Below, in pieces: positions 22,904 through 30,995 of a stretch of DNA of 42,640 bases. Source of the stretch: a virus. The DNA is taken from positions 1 through 42,640 of IMG/VR virus record IMGVR_UViG_3300032298_000109. One strand, written 5' to 3'. Made by a program: the position numbers and the translations under genes. Below the pieces are notes generated by a model, which was not told the DNA's origin, searched no databases, and was given only the letters and a program-made list of their open reading frames with translations. Positions within the stretch are counted from its first letter, which is position 1. Each line of letters opens with the position of its first letter.

Positions 22904-24053
22904 ATACTATGACGAATATATTCGTTATTTCAATCTAGCTTTAGATCAACAAAAAAAGTGTAACGTATCTGACGAGCCTCCTTATGGTATGCTTGCGCAC
23001 ATAGATTCAGATATGAATGATGAACTATTTCATCACGTAGAACTATATGATGTAGTAGAACGTAAGTATGCTGGATTCTCACAGATCGTCAACGATTGTT
23101 TCTATGGTTGGACAGAAGAACATCCTTATTGGAAAAAGATGGAAGCTGGTAAAATTACCAGACAACGAGAAGTAGTTGCAAAAGATTGGACTGGTAAACA
23201 TTCTGATTTTAAATTACCAGAATGGTTGTACATCTTTATCCTTCATCGTGTTTGTGGTTCAGCTATCAACTATTCTACTAAACCATCTGGTTATCATAAC
23301 ACATTACTCTTCAACTTGCATAAAGCAAAGACGATTGAAGAGATGACTACGATCGTTAATAAACATCCTAAACCATTCTATACATCAGTAGGTTACCAAT
23401 TTCCAGCATTTCCAAAACCACCAGCTGGATCCAACTATAAACGAAATGGTGATTATTACCTAACAGAATTTGCACCACGCTTAGCGCGTGATCTTGCAGA
23501 GTTCTTAGAGAGTGGAGGTAAACGAGATCTTCGAGAGATCGGAGATTACATGTTGAAATGGAACGTAGATAATGGTCTTCGTCAATATCATTTCCAATAT
23601 GCAGCAGTCGTAGCAGATATTGCCGATTGGTATCCGCAATACGTCAATAAAGAATCGCCGTTTTATTATGGAACAAATGCAGTTGAGTGTATCTCTTACT
23701 TGGCTAAACCAACAAGCAAGATGAAACCAATTCAATTCTTAGATAAAGTTATGGAGAAGATTTATGAAGATGTTAAGTCATATCCATATAATGCTGAAGA
23801 TGTATGTTGTGACTTTATCCGATGGGTAGAAAACTATGTTAGACCTGGTGCAGATTACGATCACTTAGATTTCGATAATGTCTGGTCATCATGTAAGATT
23901 AAAGACCATCCATTTGGTAGACAACAAAATATGTTGAAACTAGGATTGGTAAAATCATTTAATGGTATGAAAGCACATCCTTCAGATGACGCAGTTATTA
24001 AACAAGCAGGTTTGACAGTAGAACAATATAAAGAACTATGCAAAACGATTTAG
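22884..24053 (+). CDS. Unrecognised modification-operon protein A (389 residues)
   Basis: No firm family. Visible features: YGMLAHIDSDMNDELFHHVEL near the N-terminus; a helical block ILHRVCGSAINYSTKPSGYHN; HKAKTIEEMTTIV; and a C-terminal FQYAAVVADIADWYPQYVN followed by FYYGTNAVECISYL. The CGSAINY...GYHN block recalls helical, glycosylase-derived proteins of phage hypermodification systems (the alpha-glutamyl/putrescinyl-thymine pyrophosphorylase clades), but this is a weak impression. The C-terminal pattern, an aromatic stretch, YP, V, S, then GT, recurs in the next gene, so the two may be distant paralogues. Overlaps of 20 and 16 nt show coupled translation. Confidence 0.55.
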   Translation: MSIETTKYYDEYIRYFNLALDQQKKCNVSDEPPYGMLAHIDSDMNDELFHHVELYDVVERKYAGFSQIVNDCFYGWTEEHPYWKKMEAGKITRQREVVAKDWTGKHSDFKLPEWLYIFILHRVCGSAINYSTKPSGYHNTLLFNLHKAKTIEEMTTIVNKHPKPFYTSVGYQFPAFPKPPAGSNYKRNGDYYLTEFAPRLARDLAEFLESGGKRDLREIGDYMLKWNVDNGLRQYHFQYAAVVADIADWYPQYVNKESPFYYGTNAVECISYLAKPTSKMKPIQFLDKVMEKIYEDVKSYPYNAEDVCCDFIRWVENYVRPGADYDHLDFDNVWSSCKIKDHPFGRQQNMLKLGLVKSFNGMKAHPSDDAVIKQAGLTVEQYKELCKTI

Positions 24054-25021
24054 CACAATTCATAGATGAGTCATATAATAATATTACATACGAAGGCACG
24101 TGTGATGTAGTATTAAAGAATGGTAAACCAACAGAAAGTTGGATGAAGGATTGGACACAAGAACAAAGGTTCGATAAGTTCTTTGAGTGGTGTAAAGCTT
24201 TCGATAAACGTGAAGATAAATTGTTGAAGGAAGATTATCAGATCTTCTCTCATCGTCTCCATTGGCATGAACATCCATTTGTAGATGTCATGAAACCAAT
24301 CACTGATAATAAGTTACGTCTATTCTATACACTTGTATTCTCATTTAGTAATGAACATTGGGGTACACTCATGTCATTGATGAATGATGGAATCCCTGTA
24401 ACACGTGAAAGATTTAAGACGCAACGACATGCGCGCAATGATCTATTCCAAATCTACTATCCTAAAGGCACTAACGTAAAAGATTGGTTGATTGATGGAC
24501 CAATGAAAGCAGCCGAAGATATTCATACTATCTTAGATGAACCCGCAAAGATGGGTCGACCATTTACGATGATGGAATTTGCTAAACGATTAGAAGCATA
24601 TTTCAAAGAACATCAGGGTTTTAGAAGTCCATTATATCCATGTAAAAATACAGCGCGTTATATGGCATTCGCTTATCCACATTTAGTAGATCCAGAATCT
24701 GTGTTGTTTGGTGGTACAGGTCATTTTGATGGCATGCAACAAATATTTGGTGGTACGAATCTAAACGGTAAAGTTAAGTATGAGATTGGTCCTAATGGAG
24801 AGTTTACAGCCACAAATAAGTATGGTATAATATGGCTAGAGCAGATGAATTTATTAGCTAATGATACTCGTAATCCAATGACTGTACAGAAGATGTTGAA
24901 TGTAGAGGATAAAACTTGTTTCTTCTATAAACACATAGCTATTAGTCACGGAGTAAAATCACCAACAAAACGTATACCATATACATGGATTTTTCCAAAA
25001 GAATTTAGCCTGAAAAAATGA
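24038..25021 (+). CDS. Unrecognised modification-operon protein B (327 residues)
   Basis: No firm family. The middle has HRLHWHEHPFVDV and LRLFYTLVFSFSNEHWGTLM. The C-terminal half has YPCKNTARYMAFAYPHLVD and VLFGGTGHFDGMQQIFGG, which parallels the AVVADIADWYP...YYGTNA region of the gene before it. CKNTARYMA followed by a GTG turn would suit a nucleotide- or DNA-binding helical domain, but this is speculative. An internal promoter lies in its last 220 bases. ATGA overlap with the next gene. Confidence 0.55.
   Translation: MQNDLAQFIDESYNNITYEGTCDVVLKNGKPTESWMKDWTQEQRFDKFFEWCKAFDKREDKLLKEDYQIFSHRLHWHEHPFVDVMKPITDNKLRLFYTLVFSFSNEHWGTLMSLMNDGIPVTRERFKTQRHARNDLFQIYYPKGTNVKDWLIDGPMKAAEDIHTILDEPAKMGRPFTMMEFAKRLEAYFKEHQGFRSPLYPCKNTARYMAFAYPHLVDPESVLFGGTGHFDGMQQIFGGTNLNGKVKYEIGPNGEFTATNKYGIIWLEQMNLLANDTRNPMTVQKMLNVEDKTCFFYKHIAISHGVKSPTKRIPYTWIFPKEFSLKK
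24803..24831 (+). promoter_or_regulatory. Intragenic promoter for the SGNH/PLP end of the operon
   Basis: TTTACA (24803-24808), 17 nt, TATAAT (24826-24831) preceded by TATGG, inside the coding region of protein B. The architecture equals that of the intergenic promoters. It could raise expression of the last two genes of the operon. Confidence 0.6.
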
Positions 25022-26001
25022 ACGTCTTAACAAACCCGATTAGTAATGTACCTCAACTAAAGAACTCTCACGTCCTTGGTTGGTCACAAGTATGGGCAGA
25101 TCAATTAGATGCTGCTATCGATCATAAGTGTTCTCCAAATATTGCTAATGCTTCAATCGTTTATATTGAACACGGTGTAAACTTTGGTGGTACACTTAAC
25201 TTATTTGGTGGCGCAACTAAAGAGATCTATGATAGAATCAATAGAGTTGCAGCACATCCTAATGTAGTATCATTAGACTTCGACATGCCAGATTGGGGAG
25301 ACCAACTTAAGAAACGAATTGGTGCACCGACTACATATACAGGTATCACTGAACAATGGTGTGATGCTTTGTCTTTGCGCCTATCAAAAGTACAATCTGT
25401 CAAACAACAAGACTTATTACAAGTATCATCTAAGTTCGACGGTATTTCTGTTGGTGATTCTCATACTCCAGCATTCTCGCGTTCTACTGATATTGTACTA
25501 AGAGAAAATGGTAAGACACTATACGGCACTCTTAAACGCGGATTAATCACAGAGTTTAGAGGATTGAAACCATTTGGTAATGTAACATTTTGTTATGGAT
25601 CGATTGATGTTCGTCATCATATCCTTCGTCATGAGAACTTTAACTTAGATGATATGTTAGATGAGTATGTTAGACAAGCTGTCACCATACAAAAAGAACA
25701 TAGATGTAATATCTCATTCACAACTCCAGTTCCAGTTGAATACGAAGATCGTAGATTACCAAAGACTGGTTACTATAAAGGCACTCCATTCTTTGGATCA
25801 AGACATGCTCGTTTAGGCCTTACATACCGAATTATCGAAGGACTAAATAAAAGAAAGGTGAATGTTATTATGCCACCTGAAGAGTGGTACAAGATGGACG
25901 GTGAGAAGTATGCAAAGACTTATATGGAAAATAGTTCAAGCGTCCATATCTCTCCACAATATTATAGAAGAAAAGATTGGGGACAAACTTGTTTAGCATA
26001 A
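25018..26001 (+). CDS. SGNH/GDSL-hydrolase-like protein
   Basis: 327 residues with two parts. The N-terminal 130 residues (GWSQVWADQLDAAIDHKC, then SIVYIEHGVNFGGTLNLFGG) are unrecognised. From about 140, GISVGDSHTPAFSR (nucleophile Ser148 in GDSH), CYGSIDVRHHIL (193-203, block III-like) and NSSSVHISP (about 305-313, a candidate catalytic His) follow the SGNH order. Such folds act as esterases, acyltransferases or, in phages and glycan loci, unassigned transferases. It sits between protein B and the PLP enzyme and could add or remove an acyl-type group on a modified base. The catalytic Asp before the His is not evident. Confidence 0.55.
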   Translation: MNVLTNPISNVPQLKNSHVLGWSQVWADQLDAAIDHKCSPNIANASIVYIEHGVNFGGTLNLFGGATKEIYDRINRVAAHPNVVSLDFDMPDWGDQLKKRIGAPTTYTGITEQWCDALSLRLSKVQSVKQQDLLQVSSKFDGISVGDSHTPAFSRSTDIVLRENGKTLYGTLKRGLITEFRGLKPFGNVTFCYGSIDVRHHILRHENFNLDDMLDEYVRQAVTIQKEHRCNISFTTPVPVEYEDRRLPKTGYYKGTPFFGSRHARLGLTYRIIEGLNKRKVNVIMPPEEWYKMDGEKYAKTYMENSSSVHISPQYYRRKDWGQTCLA

Positions 26002-26951
26002 CAGAAGATACAGGTAACAAAGATATTCCTATGGGAATGGATCGCAGCGATGCGAAGAAATATTATGAAGAATTGTGGGGAACATTTACATCTAGAATAT
26101 CGGATCCAATAGTAGAATCATATGGAGATAAGTTTATACTGAGAGCTGATCTTGCACCAGGAGGATTGAAAGCTTTTGGTGGAGAAAGAGTGATAGCACA
26201 ATCGAAGTATAACATATTGACATATTGCGCACCTCGACAAGGTCATGCTATGGATGCTATCTCAATGTTAGCAGAGATGTATAATAAAAAAGTAGTATTC
26301 TTTTGTCCATCATCTAAAGAAGTATCAGATCATCAAGGTGCATTGTTTGCCTATCCTCATGTTGATATGAGATTTGTACGTATTGCTGCAATGCCAGTTT
26401 TAAATCAATATGCTAAGAAATGGGCAAAAGAAAACAATGCACAATATTTGCCATTAGGTTTAAAAGATATGCCAATGGTTACAGCAGGTCTTGTTAATAT
26501 GGCTAATAAAATAACCAAACAATTAGGGAAAGAACCTACACAAATTTGGTGTGCAGTATCAACAGGTACGATGACGCGAGCATTACAAATTGGATGGCCG
26601 ACAGCAGAAGCACATGGTATTGCAGTGGCACGTAATATACATAAAGGTGAAATTGGTGATGCAAAGGTTATAACAGCAACTATACCTTTCCTTAAAGCAT
26701 GCATTACAAAAAATCCCATGCCATTTCCATCTACAGCAGCATATGATGCGAAAGCTTGGGATTCTTTCGTTGAGCATGGAAAAGCAGGATCTATCTTCAT
26801 CAACGTTGGTGCTGATGAACATATCAATAGAAACTTATCGAAAGTAGATATATCTAACATCAATAGTTACAGAGAATGGCATGATATGGAAGATTTAAAA
26901 CGTAATAGAGCATTTAAAAACAGTGTACAAATAAGTGCAAATATGGTATAA
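25977..26951 (+). CDS. PLP-dependent enzyme, fold type II (TrpB/ACC-deaminase-like)
   Basis: 324 residues from a TTG at 25977; an ATG at 26031 is an alternative that removes 18 residues. GGLKAFGGERVIAQ could hold the PLP lysine. CAPRQGHAMDAISMLAEMYNK with VVFFCPSS matches the gNh.qA..A......vvfvP strand-helix of the fold, and CAVSTGTMTRAL is the Gly-rich phosphate-binding loop. These enzymes do beta-replacement, elimination or deamination on amino acids. In thymidine-hypermodified phages PLP enzymes act on amino-acid-decorated bases; a similar step on hydroxymethylcytosine is my inference. Last gene of the operon. The next promoter lies inside its end. Confidence 0.7.
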   Translation: MGTNLFSITEDTGNKDIPMGMDRSDAKKYYEELWGTFTSRISDPIVESYGDKFILRADLAPGGLKAFGGERVIAQSKYNILTYCAPRQGHAMDAISMLAEMYNKKVVFFCPSSKEVSDHQGALFAYPHVDMRFVRIAAMPVLNQYAKKWAKENNAQYLPLGLKDMPMVTAGLVNMANKITKQLGKEPTQIWCAVSTGTMTRALQIGWPTAEAHGIAVARNIHKGEIGDAKVITATIPFLKACITKNPMPFPSTAAYDAKAWDSFVEHGKAGSIFINVGADEHINRNLSKVDISNINSYREWHDMEDLKRNRAFKNSVQISANMV

Positions 26952-26952
26952 T
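26924..26952 (+). promoter_or_regulatory. Promoter of the uvsX-gp41 operon
   Basis: TGTACA (26924-26929), 17 nt, TATAAT (26947-26952) with ATGG. It overlaps the end of the PLP gene and lies 31 nt before uvsX. Confidence 0.87.
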
Positions 26953-26983
26953 ATACAATGATTACAAATAGGAGTAATATGCA

Positions 26984-28054
26984 ATGGGCTTAATGGACAA
27001 ATTACAGAAGAATTCAAAGATTGAATTTACTTCGCCACTCGAAGACTCAAAATTCTTCGGTGATAAAGATATGATTACGACACCAGTTCCTATGGTGAAC
27101 GTAGCACTAAGTGGTAAACTCGATGGAGGTTTGACACCTGGATTGACAGTACTTGCTGGTCCATCTAAGCATTTCAAAACCGCCTTTAGTTTGCTTATGG
27201 CTAAAGCATATATGGACAAATATAAAGATGCAGTATTATTATTCTATGATTCTGAATTCGGCACTCCTCAGGGGTATTTCGATTCTTTTGCTATTGATAA
27301 ATCTCGTGTGCTTCATACTCCTGTCACCGATGTAGAACAACTTAAGTTTGACTTAGTATCACAACTTAATAATCTTGAACGCGGTGAAAAGGTCATTGTA
27401 GTTATCGACTCTGTGGGTAATCTTGCATCTAAGAAAGAATTGGAAGATGCATTGAATGAAAAATCTGTGGCAGATATGTCACGTGCTAAGGCACTTAAAG
27501 GTTTATTCCGTATGATTACTCCATATCTAACAATGAAAGATGTGCCATTACTTGCCGTCAATCATACATATATGGAAATTGGGATGTTCCCTAAAGCAGT
27601 AGTTTCTGGTGGTACAGGTATCTACTACTCAGCTGATACGATTTGGATCTTAGGTCGTCAACAAGATAAAGAAGGCACAGAGATTAAAGGATACCACTTT
27701 ATTATTAATGTGGAGAAGAGTCGTTATGTTAAAGAAAAGTCTAAGATACCTTTATCTGTTAGTTATGAAGGTGGAATTCAGCGTTATTCTGGGTTGCTTG
27801 ATGTTGCTATGGCTGGTGGTTTCGTCGGTAAACCTTCTAACGGGTGGTATCAAAAAGTGGACAGAAACACAGGTGAGTTCTTGGATGGAAAGGTACGGGA
27901 GAAAGACACGTTGTGTGAAGAATTCTGGTCACCACTATTAAAAGATCCCGATTTCGCAAAATATATTGTTGACACATATCAAATCGGAAGCGGTAAGATG
28001 TATCAGCCGCAAGAACCACAACATGTAGAAGAGCTACGCGATGAAGATATCTAA
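26984..28054 (+). CDS. uvsX: RecA-like recombinase UvsX
   Basis: 356 residues (T4 UvsX is about 390). Strand-exchange protein loaded by UvsY. Walker A is GPSKHFKT (59-66), the phage variant of the P-loop. LLFYDSEFG and VIVVIDSVGNLASKKE hold the acidic catalytic and Walker B residues, and PLLAVNHTY is the L2-preceding strand. GGTGIYYSADTIW agrees with the family. An AGGAG ribosome site is about 9 nt upstream. A second ATG three codons in is possible. It overlaps the next gene by 14 nt. Confidence 0.95.
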   Translation: MGLMDKLQKNSKIEFTSPLEDSKFFGDKDMITTPVPMVNVALSGKLDGGLTPGLTVLAGPSKHFKTAFSLLMAKAYMDKYKDAVLLFYDSEFGTPQGYFDSFAIDKSRVLHTPVTDVEQLKFDLVSQLNNLERGEKVIVVIDSVGNLASKKELEDALNEKSVADMSRAKALKGLFRMITPYLTMKDVPLLAVNHTYMEIGMFPKAVVSGGTGIYYSADTIWILGRQQDKEGTEIKGYHFIINVEKSRYVKEKSKIPLSVSYEGGIQRYSGLLDVAMAGGFVGKPSNGWYQKVDRNTGEFLDGKVREKDTLCEEFWSPLLKDPDFAKYIVDTYQIGSGKMYQPQEPQHVEELRDEDI

Positions 28055-28382
28055 AGATAGCTATAACTTCGTTGAACATAAAGGTGATGAAGATTGGTAT
28101 GTTAAGATTAAAGAAGGCGACTATAAAGATATCATTTACAAGTATGGTCGTATAGAAGTTCAAGAAGAAACAGACAACGCAAAACTAAAATTTCAATTTA
28201 ATATATCTAAAATTCCAGATGATCTATTGATGACGCAAGAAGAGCTACAAGAAGACGTAGCCTTCATGAATCTTTTAGGTGATATCTTAACACATATCAT
28301 TGAAGATGCAATGGACACTGGAAAATATAAGCTAGGGAAAAATGATAAGCCAACTGATACTGAACCAACTGTGCACGAATGA
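28041..28382 (+). CDS. Conserved protein between uvsX and gp41
   Basis: 113 residues beginning MKISKDSYNFVEHKGDEDWY. The first half looks like a compact beta domain (WYVKIKEGDYKDIIYKYGRI, then KLKFQFNISKIP), and the second half is one acidic helix (QEELQEDVAFMNLLGDILTHI). Proteins at this position occur in other aquatic T4-like phages without a known role. It overlaps uvsX by 14 nt and gp41 by 41 nt, which implies a link to the recombination-replication machinery. Confidence 0.65.
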   Translation: MKISKDSYNFVEHKGDEDWYVKIKEGDYKDIIYKYGRIEVQEETDNAKLKFQFNISKIPDDLLMTQEELQEDVAFMNLLGDILTHIIEDAMDTGKYKLGKNDKPTDTEPTVHE

Positions 28383-29721
28383 AGAATTTACCAGACGTGC
28401 ACTGCCGTTTCTAAAGGATGAATACTTTGAAAGAGGAGAAAAACTTCTCTTCGCAGTAATAAACCACTTTATTGACAAATACAATAAAGTTCCAACCGAA
28501 GCAGCATTAAAGATTGAGTTACAACGTATTCCAAATGTCACTAACGACGTGATGGATATCGTCGATAAAGCGTATAAAGCAGAACCCGTTGATATTGAAT
28601 GGGCGTTGGATGAGACGGAGAAGTTTTGTCAAGAACGTTCCATCTATCTTGCAATTATGGAATCAATTCAAATCATAGATGGTAAACACAAGGATCTTTC
28701 TAATAATGCAATCCCCGACATCCTATCTAAAGCACTATCTGTTAGCTTTGATACCAACGTTGGTCATGACTATATTGACGCTTCTGATGCGCGTTATGAT
28801 TTTTATCATAGGGCTGAGTCGAGGATTCCATTCGACCTTGATTACTTCAATAAGATCACTAAAGGCGGTCTTCCAAATAAAACGTTGAACATCATCTTAG
28901 CTGGTACAGGTGTTGGTAAATCTTTATTCATGTGTCATATGGCTGGTTCATCGTTAGTACAAGGTAAAAATGTATTATACATAACGATGGAAATGGCAGA
29001 GGAACGCATAGCTGAACGTATTGATGCGAACCTTATGAATATCCCGATCGACCAGTTAGAACAATTGCCAAAGCAAGTATATGATCAAAAGATCCAAAAG
29101 ATTGGCCAAAAGAATATTGGTAAACTAATCATTAAAGAATATCCAACTGGTGCAGCTCATGTCGGGCACTTTAGAGCATTAATGAATGAACTTAAACTTA
29201 AAAAGAATTTTAAACCCGATATCATCTTTATTGACTATCTTAATATTTGCGCCAGCTCGAGGATTCGTGGACTGGGTGGATCAGTTAATACTTACTCATA
29301 CATTAAATCGATCGCAGAGGAAATGCGCGGCTTTGCTGTCGAAAACAACTGTCCAGTCGTATCAGCAACACAAACAACCAGATCGGGTTTCTCGAATACG
29401 GATGTTGGTCTTGAGGACACAAGTGAATCTTTTGGTTTACCGGCTACAGCTGATCTTATGTTTGCGGTCATCTCGACGGAAGAGCTTGAGAAACTTGGCC
29501 AACTTATGGTTAAACAACTCAAAAACAGGTACAACGATCCAACGTTCCACAAAAGATTCATCATCGGTGTAGATCGTTCTAGAATGAAGCTTTATGATGT
29601 AGAAGCAAGTGCTCAGACACTAATTAGCGATGCAGCACACGTAAAAGAAGATGATAAACCATTAAATACTTTTGGCGATAGAGAAGGTAAAAAAGATTTT
29701 GGAGCATTTAAATATGATTAA
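28342..29721 (+). CDS. 41: Replicative DNA helicase gp41 (DnaB-like)
   Basis: 459 residues (T4 gp41 is 475). Hexameric 5'-3' helicase at the fork. The N-terminal helical domain (LCTNEEFTRRALPFLKDEYF) is followed by a RecA-like core with Walker A AGTGVGKSL (about 189-197), LYITMEMAEERIAERIDANL, Walker B IIFIDYLNICASSR, and VVSATQTTRSG near the arginine-finger region. TAGGG precedes the start, which lies inside the upstream gene. It overlaps the next small gene by 8 nt. Confidence 0.95.
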   Translation: MISQLILNQLCTNEEFTRRALPFLKDEYFERGEKLLFAVINHFIDKYNKVPTEAALKIELQRIPNVTNDVMDIVDKAYKAEPVDIEWALDETEKFCQERSIYLAIMESIQIIDGKHKDLSNNAIPDILSKALSVSFDTNVGHDYIDASDARYDFYHRAESRIPFDLDYFNKITKGGLPNKTLNIILAGTGVGKSLFMCHMAGSSLVQGKNVLYITMEMAEERIAERIDANLMNIPIDQLEQLPKQVYDQKIQKIGQKNIGKLIIKEYPTGAAHVGHFRALMNELKLKKNFKPDIIFIDYLNICASSRIRGLGGSVNTYSYIKSIAEEMRGFAVENNCPVVSATQTTRSGFSNTDVGLEDTSESFGLPATADLMFAVISTEELEKLGQLMVKQLKNRYNDPTFHKRFIIGVDRSRMKLYDVEASAQTLISDAAHVKEDDKPLNTFGDREGKKDFGAFKYD

Positions 29722-29950
29722 AGACGAAGACTTAGCAAAACTTAGTTATGAACTAGATGATCTTATGCATAGATTGTGCATGGAATATAAAATATCTCCT
29801 TTGGTATTATCATCGATTGTGATAGCAAGATTATCTCACTTAAACGTTGCAGCAAAATCTGTAGATGATTATGTAAATTTATTGTTGACTGTTACTAATA
29901 TGGACTTCACAGTATTAAATGACAAGCAAGAACCTGTACAGGTGCATTAA
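29714..29950 (+). CDS. Small helical protein after gp41
   Basis: 78 residues from the ATG at 29714 (MIKDEDLAKLSYELDDLMHR), chosen for GGAG about 10 nt upstream and overlap with the gp41 stop. It appears all-helical with ISPLVLSSIVIARLSHLN as a hydrophobic core helix. No family recognised. It shares one base with the next ORF (TAATG). Confidence 0.6.
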   Translation: MIKDEDLAKLSYELDDLMHRLCMEYKISPLVLSSIVIARLSHLNVAAKSVDDYVNLLLTVTNMDFTVLNDKQEPVQVH

Positions 29951-30114
29951 TGTATAAAGTAACTTATTATATAAACGGTTCGACAGTACAATTCAAATGG
30001 TTTAAAACTTTCCACGAAGCTACGGATTATTGTATTAATAAAATACCAACCGGAGAAGTACTAGAGATTAAAAAATATGATGACCCGGAGAAATTTCACC
30101 ATCATGGAGATTAA
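29950..30114 (+). CDS. Small protein between gp41 and thyX
   Basis: 54 residues: MYKVTYYINGSTVQFKWFKT, then a helix FHEATDYCINKI and a strand GEVLEIKKY. It looks like a small alpha-beta fold. Start in a TAATG overlap; end overlaps thyX by 11 nt. The tail is His-rich (KFHHHGD). No family recognised. Confidence 0.6.
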   Translation: MYKVTYYINGSTVQFKWFKTFHEATDYCINKIPTGEVLEIKKYDDPEKFHHHGD

Positions 30115-30790
30115 ACTTGTTTCCTATTCACAACCAACCGAATCATATAGATCTATGGGTATCGAAGATGCGCAGGAACTCATTGCGTATTGTGCCCGTG
30201 TCTCCAATCCAACCAACCAACTTAACACCGAATCATCAGCAAAACTCATCTCATACCTCATCAAACACCAGCACTGGTCACCACTCGAAATGGTCTCAGC
30301 ATGCATGGAAATCACCACAACAAGAGATATCGCAAGACAAATGTTGCGACACAGAAGTTTTAGCTTCCAAGAATTCAGTCAACGATATGCTGATCCTACT
30401 AAAGACTTGTCGTTTGTACTTAGAGAAGCACGAAAGCAGGATCCCACTAATCGACAAAACAGTATAAAGTTAAGTGGACTTACACTCACTGAACAGAACT
30501 TGATGGAACAATGGAAGTGGAAGCAACAAGAAGTTATATCTGCTGCTGAACACGCATACGATTGGGCAATCAACAATGGTATCGCTAAAGAACAAGCACG
30601 TGCAGTGTTACCAGAAGGTTTGACTGTCAGCAGATTGTATATGAACGGCACATTACGTTCATGGGTACACTTCATTGAACTACGTAGTGGACATGGTACT
30701 CAATTGGAGCATATGGAAGTAGCTCGAGGATGCGCTCAGGTCATCTCAAAGATCTTCCCCTTGATGGATACATTAGTCTCCAAAGACTAA
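30104..30790 (+). CDS. thyX: Flavin-dependent thymidylate synthase ThyX
   Basis: 228 residues from the ATG at 30104 (MEIKLVSYSQPT). It makes dTMP from dUMP with FAD and methylene-tetrahydrofolate. The signature RHRSFSFQEFSQRY (82-95) fits RHRxxSxxxxSxR/Y. QHWSPLEMVSACMEI and the C-terminal LRSWVHFIELRSGHGTQLE are also typical. It takes the dUMP made by the deaminase at 22044, freeing the gp42-type enzyme for hydroxymethylation. Starts at 30077 or 30080 are in frame but add nine or fewer residues not expected in the family. The first third is unusually C-rich. A terminator follows. Confidence 0.94.
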   Translation: MEIKLVSYSQPTESYRSMGIEDAQELIAYCARVSNPTNQLNTESSAKLISYLIKHQHWSPLEMVSACMEITTTRDIARQMLRHRSFSFQEFSQRYADPTKDLSFVLREARKQDPTNRQNSIKLSGLTLTEQNLMEQWKWKQQEVISAAEHAYDWAINNGIAKEQARAVLPEGLTVSRLYMNGTLRSWVHFIELRSGHGTQLEHMEVARGCAQVISKIFPLMDTLVSKD

Positions 30791-30850
30791 CGCAACCAGG
30801 CGCTGCGGGTGAGTAGTAAAAAGGTTAACAAAATCAATGACTTACAAAGG

Positions 30851-30875
30851 GGCCCCTTGGAGGGTCTTTTTTTTT
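30851..30875 (+). terminator. Terminator after thyX
   Basis: GGCCC / GGGTC stem (30851-30855 and 30862-30866, one G-U pair) with a 6-nt loop, followed by nine T. An overlapping palindrome AAGGGGCCCCTT covers the 5' side. Ends the uvsX-gp41-thyX operon. The gap to the next promoter (30876-30966) holds a second T-rich run and nothing else I can identify. Confidence 0.85.
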
Positions 30876-30966
30876 AACTTTTTTTACGGTATGAAAAGCT
30901 TCCAGATCCAACGCCGCCCGTGCAAGTCTATGATTTCATTAGCGAATAAATTTTTAGGGGGGCCTA

Positions 30967-30995
30967 TGTACAAACTGCGGGTTTCAGGGTATAAT
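30967..30995 (+). promoter_or_regulatory. Promoter of the small-gene operon at 31026
   Basis: TGTACA (30967-30972), 17 nt, TATAAT (30990-30995), preceded by GGGGGGCCTA upstream of the -35, the same element as at 3926, 7955 and 10264. The -10 has CAGGG instead of ATGG in front. It lies 30 nt before the next gene. Confidence 0.8.

Noticed and set aside
26405-26863. 152-codon - strand frame opposite the PLP-enzyme gene
   Set aside because: It lies wholly within a gene with clear family motifs on the + strand and has no promoter or context of its own.
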